This document shows positions 38,149 through 47,137 of a DNA stretch of 64,000 bases, piece by piece (within the stretch, counting starts at the first letter, position 1; each line of letters starts with the position of its first letter). Both the position numbers and the translations under genes were made by a program. The notes under the pieces are model-generated. The model saw nothing but the letters and a program-made list of their open reading frames with translations, had not been told where the DNA came from and ran no database searches. Origin of the DNA: an uncultured Atopobiaceae bacterium (lineage in GTDB: Bacteria; Actinomycetota; Coriobacteriia; Coriobacteriales; Atopobiaceae); the NCBI GenBank assembly GCA_944320975.1, contig CALUJM010000010.1:16906-80905 (forward strand). The letters are read 5' to 3'.

Positions 38149-40626
38149 ATGAGCAAGGACAAGACCAAGGACACCGTCGAGGAGGAGCCGCGCAAGAAGG
38201 ACTCCCGCAAGGAGCAGGCCCTCAAGAAGGCCGCGGCCAAGTACGCGGGAGAGAAGGACGGCGAGCCCGAGAAGGCCGAGCGAGACTTCTCCTACACCCA
38301 GAACCGCGAGCTCAGCTGGCTGCGCTTCGACGACCGCATCCTAGACGAGGCCTACGACCCCGAGGTCCCCGCGTTCGAGCGCCTCAAGTTCTGCGAGATC
38401 GTCGAGTCCAACCTCGACGAGTGGTTCATGATCCGCGTCGGCGGCCTTTCCGACCTCGCCTCCCTCAAGAACCAGCCCAAGGACAACAAGTCCAACATGA
38501 CCCCCACCGAGCAGCTCGCGGCGATCTTCGGCGCCCTGCCCGCGCTCGTCGAGCGCCACGAGAAGGGCCTCGCCGAGGTCGAGGAGCTGCTCGGCCAGCA
38601 CGGCCTGCAGCGCGTCTCCCCCGCCGACTACACCGAGGAGGACCGCGCCGCCGTCCAGCGCCACTTCGAGCGCCGCCTGGCCCCCATCATCTCCCCGCTC
38701 ATCGTCGACCCGCGCCACCCCTTCCCCAACCTGCGCAACGGCCGCCTGTTCGTGGCCTGCTCGCTCGACGGCGCCGATGAGACCGGTCTTCTCGGCATCA
38801 TCGAGGTGCCCCGCACCGAGCAGCGCGTCGTCGCGCTGCCGGCCACGCCCAAGGCCTGGCGCTACACCCTGCTCGAGGACGTCCTCGAGACCTGCCTCGA
38901 CCAGTGCTTCGGCGAGTACGTGCCCAAGCGCTCGGCCGTGCTGCGCGTCACGCGCAACGCCGACATCGACCCGGACGGCGAGGGCGTCGAGGAGGAAGAG
39001 GACTACCGCCAGCACATGAAGAAGGTCCTCAAGCTCCGCCAGCGCCTGCAGCCCGTGCGCCTCGAGATCCGCGGCAAGCTGGGCAAGACGCTCGAGACGC
39101 TGATCGCCGATGAGCTCGCGCTGGAGCCGCGCCGCGTCTTCCGCCTCAACCGCCCGATCGACCTCGGCTACGTCTACGGGCTCGAGTCGCACATCCCCGA
39201 CCACGAGCACGCCGCCTGCGTCTTCCGCCGTTTCGAGCCGCAGATCTCCCCGATGGTGGACCTCTCCCTGCCCATGCGCGGCCAGGTCGAGGACCACGAC
39301 GTCCTTCTCACCTACCCCTACGAGTCGATGACGCCGCTGCTGCGCCTCGTGCGCGAGGCCTCGGCCGACGACGCGTGCATCTCGATCAAGATCACGCTCT
39401 ACCGCGTCGCCAAGTCGAGCCACCTCTGCGAGAGCCTCATCAGCGCCGCCGAGGCGGGCAAGGACGTCACCGTCCTCATGGAGCTGCGCGCCCGCTTCGA
39501 CGAGGCCAACAACATCGCGTGGGCCGAGCGCCTCGAGGACGCCGGCTGTACCGTAATCTACGGATCCGAGGGCTTCAAGTGCCACTCCAAGATCTGCCAG
39601 ATCACCTACCACGACCGCGACGGCATCCGCCGCATCACGTGCCTGGGCACCGGCAACTTCAACGAGAAGACCGCGACGCTCTACTCCGACTTCATGCTGC
39701 TCACCGCCGACGAGGGCATCGGCGCCGACGGCAACACGTTCTTCCGCAACCTCTCCCTGGGCAACCTGCGCGGCACCTACCGGCAGCTCGGCGTGGCGCC
39801 CGTGGGCCTGAAGCCGCTCGTGATGCGCGGGCTCGACCGCGAGATCGCCCGCGCCCGCGAGGGGGCGCCCGCGCGCGTCTTCTTCAAGATGAACTCGCTC
39901 ACCGACCGCGACGTCATCGACAAGATCTCCGAGGCCTGCGAGGCCGGCGTCAAGGTCGTCATGGTGGTGCGCGGCATCTGCTGCATCAAGGCGGGCGTCC
40001 CGGGAAAGACCGACGGCCTCGTGGTGCGCCAGATCGCCGGCCGCTTCCTCGAGCACGCCCGCATCTACGCCTTCGGCGAGTACGCCGACACGATCTACCT
40101 CTCGAGTGCGGACATGATGACGCGCAACACCGAGCGACGCGTGGAGATCGCCTACCCGGTGCGCGACCCGGCGTGCTGCGAGATCGTCCGCCACTTCATC
40201 GAGCTGCAGCTCGCGGACAACGTGAAGGCCCGCCAGCTCACCGTCGAGGGCACCTGGGCGCGCGTCGAATCCGAGCCGGACGCGCCGCGCGTCAACTGCC
40301 AGGAGGAGTTCCTGCGCGAGGCCTATGAGCGCGCCCGCGAGGCCGTCGAGGAGCGCGCCAAGGCCGCCAAGGCTCCGCGCGTCGAGCCGGCACCCGACGC
40401 GGTGCCCGAGCTCGCCGCCGAGGAGGCGCCCGAGAAGGACGATGCCCCCGCGCCCGTCGAGGCCGTCGAGGCCCCGCGCGCTCCCGAGCCCGCCCCGGCC
40501 CCGGCGCCTGCCCCCGCGCCCGCTCCCAGGCCCGTCGCGCCTCGCAGGAAGAAGGGGCGCGTCTCCCGCGCGCTCGGCCTGTTCGGGCAGGCCTTCGGAA
40601 CCCTCTTCGGCGGGGGTGACGAGTGA
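38149..40626 (+). CDS. ppk1: Polyphosphate kinase 1
   Basis: An 825-aa enzyme that makes polyphosphate from ATP. The core (about 45-735) has [17 protein letters not shown] at the N-terminus and the phospholipase-D-like active site with two histidines: KCHSKICQI (autophosphorylated His) and [13 protein letters not shown]. It is longer than the usual 690-720 aa. A charged Lys/Glu-rich head (1-44) and an Ala/Pro/Glu-rich tail of about 90 residues ending in a basic segment ([19 protein letters not shown]) are extra. It overlaps the methyltransferase gene by GTGA. Confidence 0.95.
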   Translation: MSKDKTKDTVEEEPRKKDSRKEQALKKAAAKYAGEKDGEPEKAERDFSYTQNRELSWLRFDDRILDEAYDPEVPAFERLKFCEIVESNLDEWFMIRVGGLSDLASLKNQPKDNKSNMTPTEQLAAIFGALPALVERHEKGLAEVEELLGQHGLQRVSPADYTEEDRAAVQRHFERRLAPIISPLIVDPRHPFPNLRNGRLFVACSLDGADETGLLGIIEVPRTEQRVVALPATPKAWRYTLLEDVLETCLDQCFGEYVPKRSAVLRVTRNADIDPDGEGVEEEEDYRQHMKKVLKLRQRLQPVRLEIRGKLGKTLETLIADELALEPRRVFRLNRPIDLGYVYGLESHIPDHEHAACVFRRFEPQISPMVDLSLPMRGQVEDHDVLLTYPYESMTPLLRLVREASADDACISIKITLYRVAKSSHLCESLISAAEAGKDVTVLMELRARFDEANNIAWAERLEDAGCTVIYGSEGFKCHSKICQITYHDRDGIRRITCLGTGNFNEKTATLYSDFMLLTADEGIGADGNTFFRNLSLGNLRGTYRQLGVAPVGLKPLVMRGLDREIARAREGAPARVFFKMNSLTDRDVIDKISEACEAGVKVVMVVRGICCIKAGVPGKTDGLVVRQIAGRFLEHARIYAFGEYADTIYLSSADMMTRNTERRVEIAYPVRDPACCEIVRHFIELQLADNVKARQLTVEGTWARVESEPDAPRVNCQEEFLREAYERAREAVEERAKAAKAPRVEPAPDAVPELAAEEAPEKDDAPAPVEAVEAPRAPEPAPAPAPAPAPAPRPVAPRRKKGRVSRALGLFGQAFGTLFGGGDE

Positions 40627-41954
40627 GCGAGACGCGTGAGATCGAGCTGACGTGCGAGCGCATGAGCTACGGCCCCGACGCCGTTGCCCGCGACGAATCC
40701 GGTAAGACGGTCTTCGTCACGGGAGGCGTCGCCGGGGACCGGGTCCGCGCCGTCGTGGACCGCGAGGAGGACCGCTGGGCGCACGCGCGCGCCGTCGAGG
40801 TCATCGCGCCCTCCGCGGACCGCGTGGCGCCCGCCTGCCCGTTCGCGGGCGCCTGCGGCGGGTGCCCGTGGGCCGCGCTCTCCTACCCCGCCCAGGCGGC
40901 CGCAAAGCGCACAGGGGTGGTCGATGCCCTGACGCGCATCGGGCACTTCTCGCCTGAGCGCGCAGAGGCGCTCGTGGGCCAGACGGTGTCCCCGGGCGAG
41001 CCGTGGGGCTACCGCAACAAGGTCGAGCTCGCCGTGATGCGCCAGAACGGCAAGGCGGTTCTCGGCATGCACGGCCGCGGCGAGTCCGACGTGGTGCGCG
41101 TCAAGAGCTGCATGCTGCTCGACAAGGCCCACGCGGGGGCGGTCAAGTCCGTCTCAGGCGCCCTGGCCTACCTCTCGAACAGCCACGACCTCGATCTCGA
41201 GCGCGTCGGGATCCGCGTCTCCCGCCGCACCAAGGACGTCGAGGTCGCCCTTTGGGACCGTCCCGGCGCCTTCCCGCGCGCCCAGGCCGCCAAGGTGCTC
41301 GCAGACGCCCTGAGGCCCACGTCCGTGGTCCGCGTGATGCAGAAGGGTCCCGCCAAGGCACGGCGCATCGCCGGCGTCGAATGCCTCTCGGGGGCAGGGT
41401 CCTGGGGAGAGATCGTCGGAGACGAGCGCATGCGCGTCTCGGCCCCCTCCTTCTTCCAGGTGAACACCAAGGGCGCCGAGAAGCTCGTTGAGCTCGTTCT
41501 CGAGGCTCTCGACCCGCAGGAGGACGAGGAGGCGATGGACCTCTACTGCGGCGCCGGCACCTTCACCCTGACGCTCGCGCGCCGCGCCGGCTTCGTCTCC
41601 GCCGTGGAGTCCTACGGGCCGGCGGTTCGCGACCTGAGGCGCAACCTCGAGTCCGCCGGACTCGACAACGTCGACCCAATCGGCGGTGACGCGGGCCGCG
41701 AGTTCCCCGACACCGACGCCGATGTCATCGTCGTGGACCCGCCGCGCGCGGGCCTTGCCGAGGACGTGGTTCGCCGCCTCTCGGAGCAGCCGGCGCGCGC
41801 GATCGCCTACGTGAGCTGCGACCCCGCCACGCTTGCACGCGACCTCGCCCGCTTCGAGCAGGCGGGAACGTTCGGCCCCGCCCGCGTGACGCCCGTGGAC
41901 CTCTTCCCCCAGACCTTCCACGTGGAGACCGTCACCCTCCTCCAGCGTGTGTAA
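40623..41954 (+). CDS. 23S rRNA (uracil-C5) methyltransferase, RlmD/TrmA family
   Basis: A 443-aa SAM-dependent RNA methyltransferase with a GTG start overlapping the ppk1 stop. A TRAM-like OB domain (about 1-60) leads to a [4Fe-4S] site (CPFAGACGGCPW: C72, C78, C81, plus a later Cys in VKSCMLL). The Rossmann domain has MDLYCGAGTFTLTLA and VVDPPRAGL. The nucleophilic cysteine is in YVSCDPATLARDL. RlmD or RlmCD specificity cannot be told from sequence alone. The last codons lie inside the left arm of a large hairpin repeat. Confidence 0.92.
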   Translation: MSETREIELTCERMSYGPDAVARDESGKTVFVTGGVAGDRVRAVVDREEDRWAHARAVEVIAPSADRVAPACPFAGACGGCPWAALSYPAQAAAKRTGVVDALTRIGHFSPERAEALVGQTVSPGEPWGYRNKVELAVMRQNGKAVLGMHGRGESDVVRVKSCMLLDKAHAGAVKSVSGALAYLSNSHDLDLERVGIRVSRRTKDVEVALWDRPGAFPRAQAAKVLADALRPTSVVRVMQKGPAKARRIAGVECLSGAGSWGEIVGDERMRVSAPSFFQVNTKGAEKLVELVLEALDPQEDEEAMDLYCGAGTFTLTLARRAGFVSAVESYGPAVRDLRRNLESAGLDNVDPIGGDAGREFPDTDADVIVVDPPRAGLAEDVVRRLSEQPARAIAYVSCDPATLARDLARFEQAGTFGPARVTPVDLFPQTFHVETVTLLQRV

Positions 41955-42052
41955 ATTGGGGACGTGTTATTTCGCGCAGACGATTTGGGACAGGTCATCA
42001 AAGACTTGTCCCTTTTCGTCTGCACGAAATAACACGTCCCCAATTTACACAC
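41947..42052. repeat. GGGACA-core long hairpin enclosing the stop codon of the methyltransferase
   Basis: An inverted repeat with arms of about 50 bp and only a few mismatches. The arms read GTGTGTAAATTGGGGACGTG inward and end in GGGACAGGTC/GACTTGTCCC near the loop. The outermost GTGTGTAA includes the gene's own last codon and stop, and its complement appears at the far end. A sister element lies at 56722-56824. Confidence 0.9.
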
Positions 42053-42107
42053 GGTAATCCCCCTGTGCAGGTAGGAATAAACTGCAGCTCAGGACGCTGA
42101 CCGAGAT

Positions 42108-42159
42108 ATTTGCGCAAATGGCCGCGACGGTTGCGCGCTCGGCTCGAAACGTGTACAAA
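42108..42159 (+). promoter_or_regulatory. Promoter with ATTTGCGCAAAT palindrome for the ferredoxin gene
   Basis: A perfect 12-bp palindrome ATTTGCGCAAAT (42108-42119) precedes a TTGCGC -35 (42131-42136) and, 17 bp later, a TACAAA -10 (42154-42159). The ferredoxin ATG is about 48 bp downstream. The palindrome could be an operator. Confidence 0.42.
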
Positions 42160-42206
42160 GATAGGCAACTTGGGCGAAGGGCCCGAGCAAGAGAGAGGAA
42201 ATCACC

Positions 42207-42392
42207 ATGAAGGCTACGGTCAACGAGGATTGCATCGGCTGCGGGCTCTGCGAGGGCACCTGCCCCGACGTCTTCTCCATCTCTGACGACGGCGTCGCCG
42301 TCGCCATCGAGGAGGACGTGCCGGAGGAGGCCGAGGACGCCGCCCAGGAGGCTGCCGACAACTGCCCCGTCTCCGCCATCGTGGTCGAGTAG
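42207..42392 (+). CDS. Single-cluster [4Fe-4S] ferredoxin
   Basis: A 61-aa acidic ferredoxin with a good ribosome site (GAGAGGAAATCACC). Cluster ligands: C9, C12 and C15 in CIGCGLCEGTCP, with C53 in NCPVSAI; C19 is the spare cysteine typical of this fold. The length and motif fit a monocluster ferredoxin acting in low-potential electron transfer. No redox partner gene adjoins. A strong intrinsic terminator follows. Confidence 0.92.
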   Translation: MKATVNEDCIGCGLCEGTCPDVFSISDDGVAVAIEEDVPEEAEDAAQEAADNCPVSAIVVE

Positions 42393-42421
42393 CACGCTCG
42401 ACAGCGCGTCATCTGACGTTG

Positions 42422-42457
42422 AGCGGGAGCCGCACAGCCGGCTCCCGCTTTTCTTTA
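42422..42457 (+). terminator. Intrinsic terminator of the ferredoxin gene
   Basis: Perfect 11-bp stem AGCGGGAGCCG/CGGCTCCCGCT with a 6-nt loop, followed by TTTTCTTTATT. This is one of the few textbook Rho-independent terminators in the window. Confidence 0.92.
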
Positions 42458-42481
42458 TTGGCGCACGCCCCTCCCCCTCAC

Positions 42482-42547
42482 CGAGAATGCCAATAGGGAC
42501 AGTTTCCGGTTCTTCTCGGGCATAAACTGTCCATATAGGCATTCTCG
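42482..42547. repeat. GGGACAGTTT hairpin with the CGAGAAGAAC motif in its loop
   Basis: 24-bp arms (42482-42505 and 42524-42547) with two mismatches; arms begin CGAGAATGCC and end GGACAGTTT. The loop contains GTTCTTCTCG, the reverse complement of the recurring CGAGAAGAAC. Confidence 0.85.
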
Positions 42548-42555
42548 CCCCACCT

Positions 42556-42586
42556 CTGTTAATTGGGGACAGTCCCCAATTAACAG
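42556..42586. repeat. 31-bp perfect palindrome with GGGGACAGTCCCC core
   Basis: CTGTTAATTGGGGAC and its complement flank one central base. It is a minimal member of the GGGACAGTCCC family, placed between the ferredoxin terminator region and maf. Confidence 0.9.
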
Positions 42587-42613
42587 ACGAGTCACGCCCA
42601 TGGAAGGACACGC

Positions 42614-43246
42614 ATGATCTTAGCCTCGCAATCCCCGCGCCGCCACGAGCTCCTCTCCGAGGCGGGCTTCGAGCTCGACATCCGTCCCGCAGACATCGAC
42701 GAGTCCCGCAAGCCCGGCGAGACGCCCGTGGAACTCGTCGCGCGCCTCGCCGCCGAGAAGGCCGAAGCCGCCCGCGCGACCCTCAACGTCGCACCATCAG
42801 ACGGCCTGCTCGTCGCCGCCGACACCATCGTCTGGATGGGCGACGAGGCGCTCGGCAAGCCCGATGACGCCGCAGACGCCGCCCACATGCTCCGCGAGCT
42901 CTCGGGCCGCACGCACCACGTCTCCACCGGCGTCTGCGCGCTCTCGCTGACGGCTGACGGCGCATGCGCTGCGCGCGCATGCTTCGTCGAGACCACCGAC
43001 GTCGTCTTCTGGCCGCTCACCGAGGCCGAGATCGCTGCCTACGTCGCAACCGGGGAGCCGCTCGACAAGGCGGGCGCCTACGGCATCCAGGGCGCCGGCA
43101 GGCTGCTCGTTGAGAGGATCGACGGGGACTACTCGAACGTCGTGGGGCTGCCCATCGCACGTCTCGTGCGCGAGCTCACGCGCCTCAAGGGCGGCGAGAA
43201 GGACTATGTTGCCGAGGCCATCAGGATCGGAGGACCCCTTGCCTAG
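42614..43246 (+). CDS. maf: Maf-family nucleotide pyrophosphatase
   Basis: A 210-aa Maf/YhdE protein hydrolysing nucleoside triphosphates, possibly dTTP/UTP or modified NTPs. The N-terminal signature ILASQSPRRHELL, catalytic region VAADTIVW, and GAYGIQGAGRLLVERIDGDY with NVVGLPIARL are complete. The ribosome site is GGAAGGA, 6 nt upstream. It overlaps the following peptidase gene by 8 bp. Confidence 0.95.
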   Translation: MILASQSPRRHELLSEAGFELDIRPADIDESRKPGETPVELVARLAAEKAEAARATLNVAPSDGLLVAADTIVWMGDEALGKPDDAADAAHMLRELSGRTHHVSTGVCALSLTADGACAARACFVETTDVVFWPLTEAEIAAYVATGEPLDKAGAYGIQGAGRLLVERIDGDYSNVVGLPIARLVRELTRLKGGEKDYVAEAIRIGGPLA

Positions 43247-44216
43247 CGAGAAGAACCTCGAGAGCGTCACGCAGATACCCGGCATATTTGCCGCCCACGC
43301 AACCAACGAGGCGGCAGGAACCGGCTGCACCGTCATCTGCTGCCCCGCAGGCGCCACCGGTAGCGTGGACGTGCGCGGCGGCGCGCCCGCGACGCGCGAG
43401 ACGGACCTCCTGCGCCCCGAGGAGACCGTCGACGTCCTCCATGCCGTCGTCCTCTCCGGAGGAAGCGCCTATGGCCTGGCCGCCCCCTGCGGCGTCGCCG
43501 AGGAGCTCGAGCGCCGCGGCATCGGCCTCGACGTGAGCGTCGCGCGCGTCCCGATCGTCTCGGGAGCGTGCCTCTTCGACCTCGCCTGCGGAATCCCCTC
43601 CGAGCGGCCAACCGCGGAGGACGGCCGCAACGCCTGCGCCACGGCGCTGGACGGAGCGGGCGTACCCCTCGCCCGCGGCAACGTCGGCGCCGGCACCGGC
43701 TGCACCGTCGGAAAGCTCGCCGGCCTCGAGCGCGCCATGAAGTCGGGCCTCGGCGAGGACGTCGAGTGCGCCGGCGAGCTCGTATGCGGCGCCATCGCCG
43801 CCGTGAACGCGTGCGGCGACGTCATCGACCCCGACACGGGCGAGAAGGTCGCGGGCGTCCGCACCCCGGACGGGACCGCTCTCGCCGACACCGTCGAGGT
43901 TCTTCTCGGCGGCTACGCAAGGATGCCGCTGGCCCGCACCAACACCACCATCTCCTGCGTCGTCACCAACGCGCGCCTCACCAAGGCGCAGGCCACCAAG
44001 GTCGCGCAGATGTCCGCCGACGCCTACGCCCACGCCATCTCCCCCACCCACACCACCAACGACGGCGACACCGTCTTCGTGATGGCCACGGGCGCGGTCG
44101 AGGCCCCCGTCGACGTCGTGGGGGCCCTCGCGGTGCGCACGCTCGGCCGAGCCATCGCCGACGGGGCCCGCCAGGCCACGAGCGCCTACGGCTACCCCGC
44201 CGCCCGCGACCTCTAG
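43239..44216 (+). CDS. P1 (S58/DmpA) family peptidase
   Basis: A 325-aa protein with a TTG start (LPSEKNLESV): GGAGG lies 5 nt before TTG, and no ATG or GTG fits. Family features: TVICCPAGATGSVDVRGGAP, VHAVVLSGGSAYGLAA, NVGAGTGCTVGK, and ARTNTTISCVVTNA, where the N-T junction is the likely self-cleavage site producing the N-terminal nucleophile of the small subunit. DmpA-type enzymes are aminopeptidases or amidases; the substrate is unknown. The recurring oligomer encodes residues 4-6. Confidence 0.88.
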   Translation: MPSEKNLESVTQIPGIFAAHATNEAAGTGCTVICCPAGATGSVDVRGGAPATRETDLLRPEETVDVLHAVVLSGGSAYGLAAPCGVAEELERRGIGLDVSVARVPIVSGACLFDLACGIPSERPTAEDGRNACATALDGAGVPLARGNVGAGTGCTVGKLAGLERAMKSGLGEDVECAGELVCGAIAAVNACGDVIDPDTGEKVAGVRTPDGTALADTVEVLLGGYARMPLARTNTTISCVVTNARLTKAQATKVAQMSADAYAHAISPTHTTNDGDTVFVMATGAVEAPVDVVGALAVRTLGRAIADGARQATSAYGYPAARDL

Positions 44217-44601
44217 CGTTCAGGGCCCGATCGAGCTCGCGTTCCCAAATCGGCTCTACTTGCACCCAAAATACCGGTTGTGTGCAATATCTTTTATATA
44301 AGTCCCTCAACATATAAAAGCTGTTGCACACAACCGGTTGAATTTGACGAGAAGAACAAGCGCCACTTTATCGCCATCCCCCGCCAGGGCCCAAAACGGC
44401 ACCCAGCCCCCGACGAGCATCAAACTTGTTGCACACAACCGCCTCTTCGGGGTCAAATCAGGCCGGCCCCTTCCGCCGCGAGACGCCGTCAAGAGCGCGA
44501 GCGCCGCCCTGTCCTTCTCGCCTGCGACTTCTGCGCGCAGCGCAGTGAGCCAGGGAGAAGGACGGAGCGGCGCTCCCCCGCGCACGAGGCGGGAATTGAG
44601 C
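44217..44601. other. 385-bp gap between convergent genes, filled with repeats
   Basis: No gene is supported. It contains the TTGTGTGCAA hairpin (44273-44338), the oligomer CGAGAAGAAC (44348), a half copy of the hairpin arm (44418-44441), and an inverted pair GTCCTTCTC (44511) / GAGAAGGAC (44555) that could fold as a long stem just beyond the glycosyltransferase stop. Confidence 0.65.
44273..44338. repeat. TTGTGTGCAA hairpin, composite element copy 1
   Basis: 27-bp arms with a few mismatches, starting ACCGGTTGTGTGC and running into CTTTTATAT. Nine bases on comes CGAGAAGAAC, and about 80 bp later a same-sense half copy of the right arm (TTGTTGCACACAACCG, 44426-44441). The same order of parts recurs at 58307-58463. 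Confidence 0.85.
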
Positions 44602-45663
44602 CTAGTTGAACTTCACTAGCTTCTGGGCTGCGCGGTAGCCGGCCAGCGTCAGAGCCTTGCCCACGGTGCCGGGCAGGTTCGTGGCCAGGCCGACCACACC
44701 ATGGCGCGCGCGGCGGTACATGCGCTTGTCGTAGGCGCGCAGCTCGTCCCAGAGGCGCCGCAGCTCCTCCATCGCGTCGGGCCGGTCGCTCTTCTTCGAG
44801 AAAACCGAGCAGATCGCCATGATGATCGTGAAGTAGTTCATCATGTAGCTGCGCAGCTTCGCGGAGTCGATGTCGTCGTAGACGTGGTAGGCGTGCATCA
44901 TGACGCGCGCAACGCGCCAGTAGTGGTCGACGCGGCTCGTGAGGACCTTGTCGTTGACGGACTGGTCCTCGCGGCCGATGAAGTAGCGGTAGACGTCCAC
45001 GTCGAGGTAGTAGATGCTGCGGCACTTTGGGAACGGCACGTACGCATAGATGTTGTCCACGTAGAACGTGTGCGCCGGCATCTCGAGCTTGGCCTCGCGC
45101 AGGACGTCCACGCGGTACGTGAGCGCGTGCATGAGCAGGTACTGCCACATCATGAAGTGGCCGATGTTGTTCCAGGTGAAGACCTTGTCCACAGGCAGCA
45201 CGTGCCGGTAGTCCACGACGTTGCGCGTGTTGTCCTCGACGTGCTCGTAGACGTAGTTGGTGATGACGAGGTCGACGTGCTCGCCCAGACCGATGAAGTA
45301 GCGCAGCTTCTCGAGAAGGGCTCGCACCGCTTCGGCGTCCACCCAGTCGTCGGAGTCCACGTTCTTGAAGTAGACACCGCTCGCGTTGGCCACCGCCTTC
45401 ATGACCGCTGCCCCGTGGCCGCCGTTCTCCTGGTGCACCGCCTTGATGATCTGGGGATAGCGCTCCTGCCAGGCGTCGGCCTTGGCGGGGGTGTCGTCTT
45501 TGGTGGAACCGTCGTCCACGATGACGATCTCGACGTCCTCGGCGTAGCCCGTGCCCTCGAGGATGGACTCGATGCAGTGGTCCATGTATTCCGCGGAGTT
45601 GTAGCAGGGGATGCCAAACGTGATGGTCTTGGGGGTGGCGTTGGTCTTGCCGGTCATGCTCAT
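44602..45663 (-). CDS. GT2-family glycosyltransferase
   Basis: A 353-aa GT-A glycosyltransferase starting at MSMTGKTNAT (AAGGAA upstream). N-terminal sugar-nucleotide domain: FGIPCYNSAEYMDHCIESIL, VIVDDGSTKDDT, and the DxD-type FKNVDSDDWVDA. The C-terminal half is helical and Tyr-rich (YWRVARVMMHAYHVYDDID). It ends KLVKFN with no TM segment. It lies 66 bp after UDP-galactopyranose mutase on the same strand, which suggests it transfers galactofuranose or a related sugar to a cell-surface glycan (inference). Confidence 0.88.
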   Translation of the reverse strand: MSMTGKTNATPKTITFGIPCYNSAEYMDHCIESILEGTGYAEDVEIVIVDDGSTKDDTPAKADAWQERYPQIIKAVHQENGGHGAAVMKAVANASGVYFKNVDSDDWVDAEAVRALLEKLRYFIGLGEHVDLVITNYVYEHVEDNTRNVVDYRHVLPVDKVFTWNNIGHFMMWQYLLMHALTYRVDVLREAKLEMPAHTFYVDNIYAYVPFPKCRSIYYLDVDVYRYFIGREDQSVNDKVLTSRVDHYWRVARVMMHAYHVYDDIDSAKLRSYMMNYFTIIMAICSVFSKKSDRPDAMEELRRLWDELRAYDKRMYRRARHGVVGLATNLPGTVGKALTLAGYRAAQKLVKFN

Positions 45664-45729
45664 CGTTTCCTTCTGTGCGCGCGCATGAAGCGGGCCCCGC
45701 GCGGGGGCCCGCAAAGCGTCATCTGACTG

Positions 45730-46932
45730 CTAGTTGTGCTGCGAGACGATCTCGTCGGAGAGGTCGAGCGCCGAGGCCACGACGCCGTCCATGTCGTAGT
45801 AGCGGTACTCCGCGAGGCGCCCGACGCAGTGGAAGTTCACGACGCCGTCGACGCGCTCGCGATAGCGGCGGTAGAGCTCCAGGTTCTGGTCCTCGAGGAT
45901 GGCGTAGTACGGGGTCTCTCCGCTGCCGGGCGTGTAGGCCTTGGAGTACTCCTTCATGATGGTGGTCTTGCCGGGGACGACCTGGCCCGTCATGTTCTTG
46001 AACTCGGTGATGCGCGTGAAGTCCTCGCTCGTGGTGTAGTTGACCGTGCCGACGGGCTGGAACTGGTCCTGGTCGAGCGTCTCGAAGACCATGTCGAGCG
46101 TGCGGTACGGCAGCGCGCCGAGGTCGAGTCCGAAGAGCTCGTCCAGCGGGCCGGTGTAGATGACCTCGCCGCCGTAGGGCTTGCCACAGACCGAGATACT
46201 CATGTCGGAGACCTTGATGACGTCGCGCGCGTCGACGCCCAGGAAGACCGAGATCAGGTCGTGCTCGAGCATGCGCTCGAAAAGCGCGGTGTAGCCCTCG
46301 GCAGGCATGCCCTGGAAGGGCGCGCCCGGGAAGTAGCGGTCGTCGTCGCCCACGAAGACGGGCACGCGGCCGGTGATCGAGGGGTCGATCTGGTCGGGCG
46401 TCTGGCCCCACTGCTTCATCGTGTAGTGGAGGAAGACGTTCTCGAACACGTAGTCGGCGACCTCGACGAGCTCGGGGTCGTTCTTCTCGCGGAGCTCCAT
46501 GATCGGGACCTTCTTGTTCTCACCGAAGGTCGCCACGAGCTTCTGGTAGAGCTTCTCGCCCTTCTCCTCGCCAAAGGCGAGCTTGAGGGACTTGTGGTTG
46601 AAGGGCACCGGCATCAGCGTGCCGTGGATGTTGGCGAGCACCTTGTGCTGGTAATCGGTCCAGTCGGTGAAACGCGAGAGGAACTGGTTCACGCGCTCGT
46701 TGGTGGTGTGGTAGATGTGCGGCCCGTACTTGTGGACGAGGATGCCCGCCTCGTCGAGGTAGTCGTAGGCGTTGCCCGCGATGTGGTCGCGCCGCTCGAG
46801 GATGCAGACCTTGAAGCCGCACGACTCCGCGAGGCGCCGCGCGCACACGACGCCGGCGTAGCCCGCTCCGACGACGATTGCGTCATAGCAATCCGGGTTG
46901 AACCCCGCGGGCAGACCGTTCTGGATATTCAT
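45730..46932 (-). CDS. glf: UDP-galactopyranose mutase
   Basis: A 400-aa FAD enzyme that interconverts UDP-Galp and UDP-Galf. The FAD fold begins AIVVGAGYAGVVCARRLAE, followed by ERRDHIAGNAYD. Active-site motifs: KYGPHIYHTTNERVNQF, FNHKSLKLAFG, KQWGQTPDQIDPSITGRVPV and GRLAEYRYYDMDGVV. With the adjacent GT2 enzyme it implies a galactofuranose-containing surface polymer. Confidence 0.95.
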   Translation of the reverse strand: MNIQNGLPAGFNPDCYDAIVVGAGYAGVVCARRLAESCGFKVCILERRDHIAGNAYDYLDEAGILVHKYGPHIYHTTNERVNQFLSRFTDWTDYQHKVLANIHGTLMPVPFNHKSLKLAFGEEKGEKLYQKLVATFGENKKVPIMELREKNDPELVEVADYVFENVFLHYTMKQWGQTPDQIDPSITGRVPVFVGDDDRYFPGAPFQGMPAEGYTALFERMLEHDLISVFLGVDARDVIKVSDMSISVCGKPYGGEVIYTGPLDELFGLDLGALPYRTLDMVFETLDQDQFQPVGTVNYTTSEDFTRITEFKNMTGQVVPGKTTIMKEYSKAYTPGSGETPYYAILEDQNLELYRRYRERVDGVVNFHCVGRLAEYRYYDMDGVVASALDLSDEIVSQHN

Positions 46933-46978
46933 TACCTGTCCTCTCGAAGACCAGCAGTGCGCGCCGCGTCAGGCGGCG

Positions 46979-47004
46979 GGGCGAGAAGAACCGTGCGCTC
47001 GCCC
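46979..47004. terminator. Small hairpin carrying the CGAGAAGAAC motif
   Basis: Stem GGGCGAG/CTCGCCC (7 bp) with loop AAGAACCGTGCG, between divergent glf and pta. There is no T tract. It may be a regulatory stem or simply the recurring oligomer with a complementary flank. Confidence 0.4.
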
Positions 47005-47010
47005 AATCGT

Positions 47011-47041
47011 TCGATAGATTCTAACACCTCGACCGTATAAT
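47011..47041 (+). promoter_or_regulatory. Promoter of pta
   Basis: A perfect TATAAT at 47036-47041 with a TCGATA -35-like hexamer 19 bp upstream. The leader to the ATG at 47138 is about 90 nt. Confidence 0.5.
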
Positions 47042-47137
47042 GGTCCCGTGCCCGTCCCCTCTTGCCGCCGATAAGCGCACATCGCGGGACGAGCGCGCAC
47101 TATCAAGGGCTTTTTGTGAAGAGTCGAAAGGGATGCC

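Noticed and set aside
40938..40965. Repeat unit fragment inside the rRNA methyltransferase gene (GGGCACTTCTCGCCTGAGCG)
   Set aside because: It resembles the 111-nt unit over about 20 bases, but the codons encode conserved-looking family sequence in frame, so I treat it as chance or as part of the general CTTCTCG enrichment.
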